Source: JBMOOG01 sp049324535 (lineage in GTDB: Bacteria > Pseudomonadota > Alphaproteobacteria > Rhodobacterales > Rhodobacteraceae). From it: a stretch of DNA of 64,000 nt. The translations under genes and the position numbers were made by a program. The stretch covers positions 124,001-188,000 of the forward strand of contig JBMOOG010000001.1 of the NCBI GenBank assembly GCA_049324535.1, read 5' to 3'. Shown here piece by piece: positions 24,270 through 35,626 of this stretch. Each line of letters starts with the position of its first letter. The stretch's first letter is position 1. The notes beneath the pieces were generated by a model. That model ran no database searches. It was not told the origin of the DNA and was given only the letters and a program-made list of their open reading frames with translations.

Positions 24270-25388
24270 ATGAAGATCAGCATCGAACGCGCGGCGCTTC
24301 TCAAGGCGGTCGCCCAGGCGCAGTCGGTGGTCGAGCGTCGCAACACCATCCCGATTCTCGCCAATGTGCTGATCGAGGCCGAGGGCAACGCTGCGACGCT
24401 TCGGGCCACCGATCTCGACATCGAGGTTCTCGACCGCTGCCCCGCGATGGTCGAGCGTGCGGGGGCCACGACCGTCTCGGCGGTGACGCTGCACGAGATC
24501 GTCCGCAAGCTGCCGGACGGGGCGCTGGTGCAGCTTGCCGACGATGCGGCGGCCGGGCGGCTGACCGTGCAGGCGGGCCGGTCCACGTTCCACCTGGCCA
24601 CCTTGCCGAAGGAGGATTTCCCGGTGATGGCCTCCTCGGAATACACCGCCAATTTCGCGGCGCCGGCCCCGGTGCTGCGCCGGCTTTTCGACAAGTCGAA
24701 GTTCGCCATTTCGACGGAAGAGACCCGCTATTACCTGAATGGCGTCTACATGCACATCGCGCAGGGCGAGGACGGGCCGGCGCTTCGCTGCGTGGCGACC
24801 GACGGGCACCGGCTGGCCCGGATCGACGCGCCCCTTCCCGACGGGGCCCAGGCCATGCCGGGGGTAATCGTTCCGCGCAAGACCGTGAACGAGCTGCGCA
24901 AGCTTCTGGACGACGACAGCACCGAGATCGCGGTGTCGGTGTCCGAGACCAAGGTGCGGTTCGCCACGCCGTCGATCACGCTGACCTCGAAGGTGATCGA
25001 CGGGACGTTCCCGGATTACTCGCGCGTGATCCCGACCCAGAACAGCCGCAAGATGGAGGTGGATGCCGCCGAGTTCGCCCGCGCGGTGGACCGGGTGGCG
25101 ACGGTTTCGTCCGAGCGGTCGCGCGCGGTCAAGATGCAGATCGACGAGGACCGGCTGGTCCTGTCGGTCAACGCGCCCGACTCGGGGGCGGCCGAAGAGG
25201 AGCTTGCCGTGGCCTATGGCGACGAGCCGCTGGAGATCGGCTTCAACGCGAAGTATCTGCTGGAAATCGCAAGCCAGGTGGACCGCGAGAACGCGGTGTT
25301 CCTCTTCGATTCCCCCGGTCAGCCCACACTGATGCGCGAGGGCTCGGACACCTCGGCGATCTACGTGGTCATGCCGATGCGCGTGTGA
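24270..25388 (+). CDS. dnaN: DNA polymerase III beta subunit (sliding clamp)
   Basis: A 372-residue clamp protein of three similar domains that dimerises into a ring around DNA and tethers the polymerase. The N-terminus MKISIERAALLKAVAQAQSV, the ALRCVATDGHRLARIDAPLP segment near 170-190 and the C-terminal SAIYVVMPMRV are characteristic. Length matches family. The start ATG follows GGGTCAGAC; an earlier in-frame ATG (24216) would add 18 unusual residues and is not supported. recF follows 54 bp downstream. Confidence 0.98.
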   Translation: MKISIERAALLKAVAQAQSVVERRNTIPILANVLIEAEGNAATLRATDLDIEVLDRCPAMVERAGATTVSAVTLHEIVRKLPDGALVQLADDAAAGRLTVQAGRSTFHLATLPKEDFPVMASSEYTANFAAPAPVLRRLFDKSKFAISTEETRYYLNGVYMHIAQGEDGPALRCVATDGHRLARIDAPLPDGAQAMPGVIVPRKTVNELRKLLDDDSTEIAVSVSETKVRFATPSITLTSKVIDGTFPDYSRVIPTQNSRKMEVDAAEFARAVDRVATVSSERSRAVKMQIDEDRLVLSVNAPDSGAAEEELAVAYGDEPLEIGFNAKYLLEIASQVDRENAVFLFDSPGQPTLMREGSDTSAIYVVMPMRV

Positions 25389-25442
25389 CGGCTGCCAGGG
25401 GATCCGGTCCGGGATTCGTAGGCGAGGGTGAGGGGACGGGCC

Positions 25443-26531
25443 GTGATCGGGCGGTTGACGCTGTCGCAGTTCCGGTCGCACCGGCGTCTTGACCTGGCGC
25501 TCGACGGCCGGCCCGTGGCGATCTTCGGCGCGAACGGCGCGGGCAAGACCTCGATCCTCGAAGCGGTGTCGCTTCTGTCGCCGGGGCGGGGGCTGCGCCG
25601 GGCCGCCCCCGAGGATCTGGCGCGGCGCGGGGCGGGTCTCGGCTGGAAGATCCGGGCCGTGCTCGGCGGGCACGACCACGAGATCGAGACCTCTGCGATG
25701 CCGGGTTCCGCCCGCGAGGTCGCGATAGACGGAAAGGCGGCGCCGCAGGTGCGGCTTGCGCAGCTCTTGCGTCAGGTCTGGCTGGTCCCGAGCATGGACC
25801 GGCTCTGGATCGAGGCGCCCGAAGGGCGTCGGCGGTTCCTCGACCGGCTGACGCTGTCGCTCTTTCCCGATCACGCCGAGGCGGTTCTGGCGTACGAGCG
25901 TGCGATGCGCGAGCGCAACCGGCTTTTGAAGGACATGGTGCGCGATCCGGCCTGGTACGGAGCGCTCGAGGCCCGGATGGCCGAGGCCGGCGCCGCGATC
26001 TCGGCCGCGCGCGCCGCGGCTCTGGTGCGCATCGCGGCGGCGCAGGCTGCGGCCGAGACGGCGTTTCCGGCGGCGCAGCTCGCCCTGACCGAGACCGGCC
26101 CCGACGATCTGGCCGCCGCCCTGGCCGAGGGGCGGTCCGCCGACATGGCGGCCGGGCGCACGCTGGAGGGGCCGCACCGGGCCGATCTGACGGCGATCTA
26201 CGCGGCGAAGGACATTCCGGCGGCGCAGGCCTCGACCGGCGAGCAGAAGGCGCTGCTGATCTCGCTGGTTCTGGCCAACGCCCGTGCCATTGCCGAGGAT
26301 GCGGGCGAGCCGCCGGTGCTTCTGCTGGACGAGGTGGCGGCGCATCTCGACGCGGACCGGCGCGCCGCGCTTTACGACGCGATCTGCCGGCTGGGGGCGC
26401 AGGCCTTCCTGACCGGCACCGGGGCGGAACTGTTCGACAGTCTCGGGAACCGGGCCGAGCATCTTGAGGTTTCCGAGGCCGGTGGCGAGTCCGTCGTCCG
26501 CGTGCATGCCCGGCCGCGAGAGCGCCGATGA
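25443..26531 (+). CDS. recF: DNA replication and repair protein RecF
   Basis: A 362-residue SMC-like ATPase that loads RecA at gaps. Walker A GANGAGKTSILEA lies near 31-43. ABC-type signature STGEQKALLISLVLANA near 265-282, Walker B PVLLLDEVAAHLDADRR near 293-310. GTG at 25443 has GAGGGG seven bases upstream; an earlier GTG at 25428 would add five residues. The N-terminus IGRLTLSQFRSHRRL fits the family. Its stop overlaps the start of a 65-codon gene by four bases. Confidence 0.96.
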   Translation: MIGRLTLSQFRSHRRLDLALDGRPVAIFGANGAGKTSILEAVSLLSPGRGLRRAAPEDLARRGAGLGWKIRAVLGGHDHEIETSAMPGSAREVAIDGKAAPQVRLAQLLRQVWLVPSMDRLWIEAPEGRRRFLDRLTLSLFPDHAEAVLAYERAMRERNRLLKDMVRDPAWYGALEARMAEAGAAISAARAAALVRIAAAQAAAETAFPAAQLALTETGPDDLAAALAEGRSADMAAGRTLEGPHRADLTAIYAAKDIPAAQASTGEQKALLISLVLANARAIAEDAGEPPVLLLDEVAAHLDADRRAALYDAICRLGAQAFLTGTGAELFDSLGNRAEHLEVSEAGGESVVRVHARPRERR

Positions 26532-26725
26532 CCCCGCCGCGTGTCTCGCGCATCACCCGTGGCCTGGCCGCCCTCGGGGGCGCGCTGAAGGCGCCGCAGA
26601 CGGTCGTCCGGGGCGGACACTCCGGCTGTTTCGCCGGAGCGGACGGCCATGTCCGGGAACGGGCGATGAACCCGTTCTGGCCGCTGGCCACCGATGGCAG
26701 CCTGACCCTGCCCGACGCGCCATGA
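26528..26725 (+). CDS. Small uncharacterised protein between recF and a LysE-type gene
   Basis: Sixty-five codons bounded by ATGA overlaps on both sides: its ATG overlaps the recF stop and its stop overlaps the next ATG. This is the best evidence that it is translated, as such double overlaps rarely arise by chance. The product begins with a basic Arg-rich helix, then GGALKAPQTVVRGGHSGCFAG and a short C-terminal stretch (MNPFWPLATDGSLTLPD). It has a single Cys and no signal peptide, membrane helix or known motif. I do not recognise a family. Translation may serve mainly to couple recF to the exporter gene, or it may be a real small protein. Confidence 0.5.
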   Translation: MTPPRVSRITRGLAALGGALKAPQTVVRGGHSGCFAGADGHVRERAMNPFWPLATDGSLTLPDAP

Positions 26726-27348
26726 CGCTCAGTGCCTGGGGATTGTGGCTCTACGCCGGGGCGCTGGTTCTCTTGTGGATCACGCCGGGGCCGGTGTTCG
26801 TCGCGCTGTCGGCCCGCGCCCTGACCGGCGGCTTTCGGGCCGCCTGGCCGCTCGCCGTCGGTGTCACCGTGGGCGACATCATCTGGCCGCTCGTCGCGAT
26901 CTTCGGGCTGAGCTGGATCGTCGCCAGTCAGGCGGCGCTTCTGTCGGTGATGACCTGGATTGCGGCGGCAATCTTCGTGGCGATGGGCATCGGTCTCATC
27001 CGCCACGGCGGTGCAGCGCTTTCGACCGATTCGCGCCTGACGCGGCCCGGCCTCTGGGCCGGCTTCTCGGCCGGGGTGGCCGCCATTCTCGGAAACCCCA
27101 AGGCCATCCTCTTCTACATGGGCGTGCTGCCGGGATTCTTCGATCTGTCGCGCGTGACGATCCCGGACGTTGCCGTGATCCTCGCCCTGTCGTCCGCCAT
27201 CCCTCTGGCCGGAAACCTGTTCACGGCCTTCGCCGTCTCGCGCGCCCGGCGGATGCTCAGCACCCCGGCCGCGCTTGCCCGCACCAACCGGATCGCCGGC
27301 GCTCTTCTGGTGCTGGTGGGGGTGGCGATCGTCGTCTTGCGCCACTAA
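26722..27348 (+). CDS. LysE/RhtB family amino-acid exporter
   Basis: A 208-residue inner-membrane protein with about six hydrophobic helices. The N-terminal WITPGPVFVALSARALTGG segment matches the LysE/RhtB pattern in which TPGP follows helix one, and GVAAILGNPKAILFYMGVLP near 120-140 is the second family hallmark (NPK). Members export basic or neutral amino acids and homoserine lactone-like compounds; the substrate here cannot be told. It overlaps the 65-codon gene by four bases and ends 74 bp before gyrB. Confidence 0.9.
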   Translation: MTLSAWGLWLYAGALVLLWITPGPVFVALSARALTGGFRAAWPLAVGVTVGDIIWPLVAIFGLSWIVASQAALLSVMTWIAAAIFVAMGIGLIRHGGAALSTDSRLTRPGLWAGFSAGVAAILGNPKAILFYMGVLPGFFDLSRVTIPDVAVILALSSAIPLAGNLFTAFAVSRARRMLSTPAALARTNRIAGALLVLVGVAIVVLRH

Positions 27349-27364
27349 ATCTTGTGGGTTCGGC

Positions 27365-27393
27365 GTGACAATTCCGCGTCCCGCCGCTATAAG
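27365..27393 (+). promoter_or_regulatory. Probable sigma-70 promoter of gyrB
   Basis: GTGACA (27365-27370) and TATAAG (27388-27393) are spaced by 17 bases and lie 30 bases before the gyrB start, in the only gap between lysE and gyrB. The -10 element is close to consensus, the -35 has one mismatch to TTGACA at the first base. Confidence 0.65.
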
Positions 27394-27422
27394 TCCGCAT
27401 CCGGCAGGCAAGGCGCAGAAGA

Positions 27423-29873
<2,451 letters not shown>

Positions 29874-29933
29874 TCCGGCCGCTCTGGTCATCGGAGGGTG
29901 CCCGCGCCAGACTGGCGGGGAAGGAGACCGCCG

Positions 29934-31346
29934 ATGACCAAGCACAACGCCGACCCGATCTGGGACATGACCGAGGCCCACCGGGCGGATTATGTCCGCC
30001 TTGCCGACCGGGTGTTCGACACGCCCGAGGTTGCCTATACGGAATGCAAGTCCGTCGAGAGCCACATCGCGCAGCTCGAGGCCGAGGGCGCGCGCATCAC
30101 CCGCGATCTGGCCGGGATTCCGACCGCGGTGATGGGCGAATGGGGCGAGGGCGGGCCCGTCATCGCGATCCTTGGCGAATACGATGCGCTGCCCGCGCTG
30201 GGGCAGGCGCCGGGCGTGGCCGAGGAGCGGCCAACCGGCGGCGCCGGGCACGGCTGCGGGCACAACCTTCTGGGGTCGGCCGCGATGCTCGCGGCCGTCG
30301 CCGTGCGGGACTGGCTGCGCGAGACCGGCCGGCCGGGCCGGGTGCGCTATTACGGCTGCCCCGCCGAGGAAGGCGGCGCCGCCAAGACCTTCATGGTGCG
30401 CGAAGGGCTTTTCGCCGATGTCGATGCCGCGGTGTCCTGGCACCCGGCCGACTACACCGGGGTTTTCGAGGCGCGGTCGCTGGCCAACACCCGCATCGAC
30501 TTCACCTTCCACGGTCGCGCCGCCCATGCCGCCGCCTCGCCCGAGCTTGGCCGGTCGGCGCTGGACGCGGTCGAGCTGATGAACATCGGCGTCAACTACA
30601 TGCGCGAGCACATGCCCGATGACGCGCGGGTGCACTACGCCTATCTGGACGCCGGCGGCGAGGCGCCGAACGTGGTGCAGGCGCGCGCCACCGTCCGCCA
30701 GCTGATCCGGGCGCGCGACAACAAGGGCCTGCGCCGCCTGGTCGAGCGGGTGCGCAAGATCGCCGAGGGGGCGGCGCTGATGACCGAGACGCGGGTCGAG
30801 GCCCGGGTGGTCTCGGCGGTGTCGAACCTCATGCCCAGCCCGGTGCTCGAACGTCTGATGGATGGTCACATCCAGCGGCTCGGCGCCCCCGACTTCGATG
30901 CGGCCGACCGGGCCTTCGCGCGCGCGATCCGCGCGACGCTCACGCCCGAGCACATCGCCGACACCTTCGCCCGCACCGGCCGCCCGCTCGACCCCGATCT
31001 CGACCTGTGCGACTTCGTGGTGCCGCTCGGCTCGGCGCCGCCGGCCGCGCAGGGATCGACCGATGTGGGCGACGTGTCCTGGGCGGTGCCCACGGTGCAG
31101 GCCTGGGTCGCGACCTGCGCGATCGGCACGCCGTTCCACAGCTGGCAGCTGACCGCGCAGGGCAAGTCGCCGGCCGCCCACAAGGGGATGGTGCATGCGG
31201 CCAAGATCATGGCCGCGACCGCGCGCGATCTGTTCGAGCGGCCCGAGATCCTCACCGCTGCACAGGCCGAGCACGCGGCGGCGCTGGCGGTTGACCCCTA
31301 TGTCTGCCCGATGCCGCCCGAGGTGCTGCCACCGGTCCCGCGCTGA
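29934..31346 (+). CDS. M20 family amidohydrolase, AbgB-like
   Basis: A 470-residue zinc-dependent hydrolase without a signal peptide. The motif TGGAGHGCGHNLLGSAAMLA near 101-120 and the following GCPAEEGGAAKTFMVREGLF are typical of the AbgB/HipO/amidohydrolase branch of peptidase M20; AbgB with AbgA cleaves p-aminobenzoyl-glutamate. The VSWHPADYTGVFEARSLANT segment and later DVGDVSWAVPTVQAW also fit AbgB. AAGGAG lies seven bases upstream of ATG 29934. No AbgA or AbgT partner is nearby, so the natural substrate is uncertain: amide-linked amino acids or aminobenzoyl-glutamate are candidates. Confidence 0.87.
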   Translation: MTKHNADPIWDMTEAHRADYVRLADRVFDTPEVAYTECKSVESHIAQLEAEGARITRDLAGIPTAVMGEWGEGGPVIAILGEYDALPALGQAPGVAEERPTGGAGHGCGHNLLGSAAMLAAVAVRDWLRETGRPGRVRYYGCPAEEGGAAKTFMVREGLFADVDAAVSWHPADYTGVFEARSLANTRIDFTFHGRAAHAAASPELGRSALDAVELMNIGVNYMREHMPDDARVHYAYLDAGGEAPNVVQARATVRQLIRARDNKGLRRLVERVRKIAEGAALMTETRVEARVVSAVSNLMPSPVLERLMDGHIQRLGAPDFDAADRAFARAIRATLTPEHIADTFARTGRPLDPDLDLCDFVVPLGSAPPAAQGSTDVGDVSWAVPTVQAWVATCAIGTPFHSWQLTAQGKSPAAHKGMVHAAKIMAATARDLFERPEILTAAQAEHAAALAVDPYVCPMPPEVLPPVPR

Positions 31347-31352
31347 GCGCGC

Positions 31353-33389
31353 CTACTCCGCCGCCACGCGCGCCGCGTCGCGGTCGAGCTGGCGGCGGAA
31401 GTCGTTCGCGAACATCGTCCGGGTGAACCGGCCCAGACCCGACGGGTGCTCGCCGAAGGCCGCGATCCGCGCGGTGAGCACCTCCTTGACCGACGGGCTG
31501 ACCCGCGTCGGAATCTCGATCGGCTCGGCCATGCGGAACTCGGCCAGGGGGCGGGCGAAGTCGGCGGCGCGCCAGGCCTCGATGTCGTAGCAGGTCTTCC
31601 AGTGCGGCGCCTGCTCCAGGGTCTCGGCAAAGGGCACGTGCAGCATCACGCTGCGGTAATAGGCGGTGATGCAGTCCAGCATCACCCGGGCCTCGCGGTC
31701 TTCGCGCGGGATCAGATCGCCGATGGCCCTCTGCAGGAAGTCGAGCGCCTGCGAGACGACGATGAACCGGCCGATCATCGCGTATTTGGACAGGAGATTG
31801 CCGCCGAGCTCGCCCGAGATCAGGCCGTCGTAATGCGCCTTGGCCCAGTTCACGCAGTCCTCGCGCGTGTCGAAAAGCTCGGCCTGGTTCTCGTCGAGAT
31901 AGTCCTGAACCGCGTCACGAAGCGCCTGCGGCGCCTCGTGCAGGATGTCCTGCATGTGCTTGATGACCTCGTAGGGCCGCACGCCGCGTTCCCGGGCAAA
32001 GCGGAAGGCTTCGACGAAGTTGTCCTCGTAGTAGAAGATGGTCAGCAGCAGGTGGAAGACCCGCGTGTCGAGATAGTCCTGGAACGAGAAGGCCTCGGAT
32101 TCGACCACCATCTCCTCGGTTTCCACCACGATCCCGTCGCCATAGTCGCCAAGGCAGCGCGCCACGATCCGGTGCCGCGTCTTGAACCCGAATTCGGCCC
32201 GGCTGTCGGGATTGGCGAGCGGCGCTCCGTGCAGAAGCATGAGCTGGTGCGCGGCGACACGGCTCACGCCGGTCTCGATCAGCTTGTCCACCGCGTCCAT
32301 GAACGACGCCTTGGTCTCGCCCGGCATGCAGAGGATCAGCTCGCCGTAGGACTGCATCCCCTGGGCGTGCAGGTCCTTCTGCACCTCGGCATAGGTGTCG
32401 AGGCTGATGTTGTCGCGCTTGATGTTCTTCAGCACCACCGGGTTCAGCGACTGCACCGAGGAGGTCATCGGCAGCCGGCCGCGCGCCTTGCGCATGACCT
32501 TGATGATCCGCTCGCCCTTGTTCTTGCCGGTCGTGGTGCGGATGTATTTCGGCCAGTCGTAGCGGTCCATCAGGTGGCCGAGGTAGTCGGCCACCTCCTC
32601 GTCCTCGACATACATCCCGAAGTTGTCGTCGGCGAAGCACAGCGGCGAGGCCCGGTTGATGCGGGCGACGATGTAGTCGAGATCGGCCCGGGTGCGCTCG
32701 AACGAATGGCGGAACACCTTCGAGTTCGACTTCACCGAGGAATTGCAGAAGGTGCAGGTGAAGGGGCAGCCCCGCGCCAGCTGCATCAGGGCGAAGAGCC
32801 CGGTCTGGAAGAACTTGTCCATGAACCCCGCCAGATAGGGCGAGGGGATCTCGTCCAGGTCGCGGATGCGCGGCACCTCGGCGGCCCGGGTGATCGCGCC
32901 GGTCCGGTGATCGATCCAGAGCGATCCGGGGATCGGCTCTTCGAAGAGGCCCTCGCGCCGCTGGCCCACCTCGGCGAAGCGGTTGACCACGTTCAGGAAG
33001 GCGCGCTCGCTTTCGTAGGTCGGACCGCGCACATGGATGTCGATCATCGGCATGCCGGCGATCCACGTGTCCTGCTCCTCGGTCGTCAGCGGGAAGTTCG
33101 GCCCGCCCATCAGGGTCACCACGCCCGGATCGCGCGCCTTGGCGAGGCGGGCGAAGGACAAGGCAAGGTGATGGTTCCAGGAGTAGCTGGAAAACCCGAT
33201 CATGTTGGGCATGGCCCGATCCATCGCGCTGCGCAGATCCTGCGGGTCGCGGAATATCTCCACCTCAAGCCCCTCGGGGACGCGCGCATAGGCGCGGGCG
33301 TAGGCGGCAAGGTTGCCGACCCCGAGCGGATAGGTGTCGGAGGTCGTGGTGACGAGGTTGTGCCCGAGATCGGCCAGATAGAGGCGCAT
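31353..33389 (-). CDS. B12-binding domain radical SAM protein
   Basis: A 678-residue cytosolic enzyme. Residues 1-130 resemble a cobalamin-binding Rossmann fold but lack the base-off DxHxxG motif. The radical SAM core carries the iron-sulfur ligands Cys208, Cys212 and Cys215 in GCPFTCTFC, followed by ADDNFGMYVEDEEVADYLG near 260. The C-terminal 250 residues are helical and unlike known tailoring domains. Enzymes of this class methylate, rearrange or cyclise unactivated carbons. It stands alone, 6 bp from the convergent M20 gene stop and 194 bp downstream of pncB, with no neighbouring biosynthetic genes, so the substrate is unknown. GGGAG lies eight bases before the start codon. Confidence 0.85.
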   Translation of the reverse strand: MRLYLADLGHNLVTTTSDTYPLGVGNLAAYARAYARVPEGLEVEIFRDPQDLRSAMDRAMPNMIGFSSYSWNHHLALSFARLAKARDPGVVTLMGGPNFPLTTEEQDTWIAGMPMIDIHVRGPTYESERAFLNVVNRFAEVGQRREGLFEEPIPGSLWIDHRTGAITRAAEVPRIRDLDEIPSPYLAGFMDKFFQTGLFALMQLARGCPFTCTFCNSSVKSNSKVFRHSFERTRADLDYIVARINRASPLCFADDNFGMYVEDEEVADYLGHLMDRYDWPKYIRTTTGKNKGERIIKVMRKARGRLPMTSSVQSLNPVVLKNIKRDNISLDTYAEVQKDLHAQGMQSYGELILCMPGETKASFMDAVDKLIETGVSRVAAHQLMLLHGAPLANPDSRAEFGFKTRHRIVARCLGDYGDGIVVETEEMVVESEAFSFQDYLDTRVFHLLLTIFYYEDNFVEAFRFARERGVRPYEVIKHMQDILHEAPQALRDAVQDYLDENQAELFDTREDCVNWAKAHYDGLISGELGGNLLSKYAMIGRFIVVSQALDFLQRAIGDLIPREDREARVMLDCITAYYRSVMLHVPFAETLEQAPHWKTCYDIEAWRAADFARPLAEFRMAEPIEIPTRVSPSVKEVLTARIAAFGEHPSGLGRFTRTMFANDFRRQLDRDAARVAAE

Positions 33390-33490
33390 CGATCGACTCC
33401 CGATTGTCGTTGCAGAGGCAGACGACGCGCGTCTGACGGCCGAGCGCCTCCGGTTCCGAGCCTGACTTAGCGTAAGGTCGAATCATGCAC

Positions 33491-33523
33491 CGACAAAGCC
33501 GCTTTGGCTTTGTTGCCAGAATC
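33491..33523. repeat. Inverted repeat resembling abutting IS5-type ends
   Basis: CAAAGCC (33494-33500) and GGCTTTG (33506-33512) are perfect reverse complements separated by five bases. The stem can be extended to ten pairs with one G-T. The right arm continues as GGCTTTGTTGCCAGAATC (33506-33523), which resembles terminal repeats of IS903-type elements of the IS5 family as I remember them. No transposase reading frame is present. It may be a relic of an IS, or simply a hairpin between pncB and the radical SAM gene. There is no T-run to make it a good terminator. Confidence 0.4.
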
Positions 33524-33583
33524 CTAGGGAAATTCGGCCTGAGATCGGGGATTTATGCGCTTTGGGTAAACAGTGGCCTGCGA

Positions 33584-34876
33584 TCAGACCGTCACCGGCT
33601 GCGCTTCCTGCGCGCCCACTCCGAAGACGCGCTTGTAGCGCGCGATCTCTCCTGCCGGTCCCATCGCCTTGTTCGGGTTGTCGCTGAGCTTGACCGTCGG
33701 GCGGCCGTCGGCGGCGACCGCCTTGCAGACCAGGCTGAAGGGCGCGAGCCCGTCGCCCGGTGCGAGCCCGCGGAAATCGTTGGTCAGAAGCGTCCCCCAG
33801 CCGAACGAGACCTTGACCCGCCCCGCAAAGCGCTGGTGCAGATCGATGATCCTGTCCACGTCCAGCCCGTCGGAAAAGATCACCAGCTTGGTGGTCGGAT
33901 CCTCGCCCCGGTCCTTCCACCAGCGGATCGCGGTCTCGGCGCCGACGACGGGATCACCGCTGTCGATGCGGATGCCGGTCCAGCTGGCCAACCAGTCGGG
34001 CGCGCGCCTCAGGAAGCCCTCGGTGCCGTAGGTGTCGGGCAGGATGATGCGCAGGTTGCCGTCATGCTCTTCGTGCCAGTCGGCCAGCACCCGATAGGGG
34101 GCCTGCGCCAGTTCCTCGTCGCTGTCGGCCAGGGCCGAGTAGACCATCGGCAACTCGTGCGCGTTGGTGCCGATCGCCTCGATGTCGCGGCGCATGGCGA
34201 TGAGGCAGTTCGAGGTGCCGATGAAGGCCGGGCCCAGCCCTTCGATCATCGCCTGCACCGCCCAGTCCTGCCACAGGAAGGAATGCCGGCGCCGCGTGCC
34301 GAAATCGGCGATCTTCAGGTTTTCAAGACCGCGCAGCCGCTCGATCTTTTCCCAGAGCCGCGTCATCGCCCGGGCGTAGAGCACCTGAAGCTCGAACTTG
34401 CCCATCCGGCCCAGAACGGCGCGCGACCGCAGCTCCATGAGCACCGCTAGGGCCGGGATCTCCCACAGCATGACCTCCGGCCAGCGGCCCTCGAAGGTCA
34501 GCTCGTACTGTCCGTCGCGGGTTTCGAGGTGATAGGCGGGCAGGCGCAGGCCCTCGAACCACTCCATGAAATCGGGGCGAAACATCTGGCGCTTACCGTA
34601 GAAGGTATTGCCGCGCAGCCAGGTGCTTTCGCCGCGTGTCAGGCTCAGCGAGCGGACGTGGTCGAGCTGCTCGCGCAGCTCGCCCTCGTCGATGAGCTCG
34701 GCCAGCCGGACGTCCCTGGACCGGTTGATGAGGCTGAAGGTGACGGTAGTGTCGGGCCGGTTGCGGAACACCGACTGGCACATCAGCAGCTTGTAGAAGT
34801 CGTCGTCGAGAAGGCTGCGGACGATCGGGTCGATCTTCCATCTGTGGTCGTGGACGCGGGTGGCAATGTCGACCAT
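33584..34876 (-). CDS. pncB: Nicotinate phosphoribosyltransferase
   Basis: A 430-residue enzyme that joins nicotinate to PRPP with ATP use in NAD salvage. The N-terminal DPIVRSLLDDDFYKLLMCQ (about 16-34), the SRAVLGRMG and DFGTRRRHSF motifs, and GTNAHELPMVYSALADSDEE with the phosphorylatable His match the NaPRTase family. IRIDSGDPVVGAE near 300 binds phosphoribose and SFGWGTLLTNDF near 345 closes the site. It follows pncA with a 1-bp gap, making a two-gene operon that converts nicotinamide to nicotinate mononucleotide. Confidence 0.97.
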   Translation of the reverse strand: MVDIATRVHDHRWKIDPIVRSLLDDDFYKLLMCQSVFRNRPDTTVTFSLINRSRDVRLAELIDEGELREQLDHVRSLSLTRGESTWLRGNTFYGKRQMFRPDFMEWFEGLRLPAYHLETRDGQYELTFEGRWPEVMLWEIPALAVLMELRSRAVLGRMGKFELQVLYARAMTRLWEKIERLRGLENLKIADFGTRRRHSFLWQDWAVQAMIEGLGPAFIGTSNCLIAMRRDIEAIGTNAHELPMVYSALADSDEELAQAPYRVLADWHEEHDGNLRIILPDTYGTEGFLRRAPDWLASWTGIRIDSGDPVVGAETAIRWWKDRGEDPTTKLVIFSDGLDVDRIIDLHQRFAGRVKVSFGWGTLLTNDFRGLAPGDGLAPFSLVCKAVAADGRPTVKLSDNPNKAMGPAGEIARYKRVFGVGAQEAQPVTV

Positions 34877-34877
34877 C

Positions 34878-35486
34878 TCAGGGCTCCAGCCGCACGCCGG
34901 CCGCGCGCATGTCGTCCTGCGCCTTGGCCAGGGATCCGTCGAGGTCGATGGCGCGACAGGCGCCCTCGAGCACCGTGACGCCGAACCCGTGCCGCGCCGC
35001 GTCGATGGCCGAATAGGCCACGCAATAGTCGGTGGCCAGACCCACGAGCGTCACGTCCGTGATCCCCAGGGTCCGCAGATAGCCGACGAGACCGGTCGGG
35101 GTCGTGCGGTCGTTCTCGAAGAAGGCGGAATAGCTGTCGATCTCGGGCCGGAATCCCTTGCGGACGATTAGGTGCGCGGCGTCGGTGCGCAGGTCGGCGT
35201 GGAAGGCGGCGCCGTCGCTGCCGATCACGCAATGCACCGGCCAGAGCACCTGGGGGCCGTAAGGCATGTCGGTCATCGAGAACGGCGCGGCGCCGGGGTG
35301 GCTGGCCGCGAAGGACATGTGGTTGGCCGGATGCCAGTCCTGTGTCAGCACGACGCAGGCGAACTCGCCCATCAGCCCGTTCACGCGCGGGATGATCGCG
35401 TCGCCATCGGCCACGGCCAGGGCTCCGCCGGGGCAGAAATCGTTCTGGATGTCGATCACGATGAGGGCCGAGGTCCGAGCGCGCAT
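34878..35486 (-). CDS. pncA: Nicotinamidase
   Basis: A 202-residue isochorismatase-fold amidase that hydrolyses nicotinamide to nicotinate. The Asp of the Asp-Lys-Cys catalytic triad is in VIDIQNDFCPGG near residue 10-20, the Lys in VRKGFRPEIDSYSAF near 108-122, and the nucleophile Cys in VGLATDYCVAYSAIDA near 150-165. Metal-ligand region TQDWHPANHMSFAASHPG (about 48-65) has the D-x-H...H pattern typical of nicotinamidases. It acts just before PncB, whose gene follows directly. Confidence 0.96.
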   Translation of the reverse strand: MRARTSALIVIDIQNDFCPGGALAVADGDAIIPRVNGLMGEFACVVLTQDWHPANHMSFAASHPGAAPFSMTDMPYGPQVLWPVHCVIGSDGAAFHADLRTDAAHLIVRKGFRPEIDSYSAFFENDRTTPTGLVGYLRTLGITDVTLVGLATDYCVAYSAIDAARHGFGVTVLEGACRAIDLDGSLAKAQDDMRAAGVRLEP

Positions 35487-35626
35487 GTCCGTGTCCTTCC
35501 GACGGGAATGGTCCTTGCTACGAGGCGCGGGCCCCCGCCGTCAATGTGGGCGCGGTCGGCGGGCGGTGCGGGTCAGCACGCGACCGGTTGCGGGCGGTCG
35601 CCGTCACCGGCGGCACCCGGCGATGC

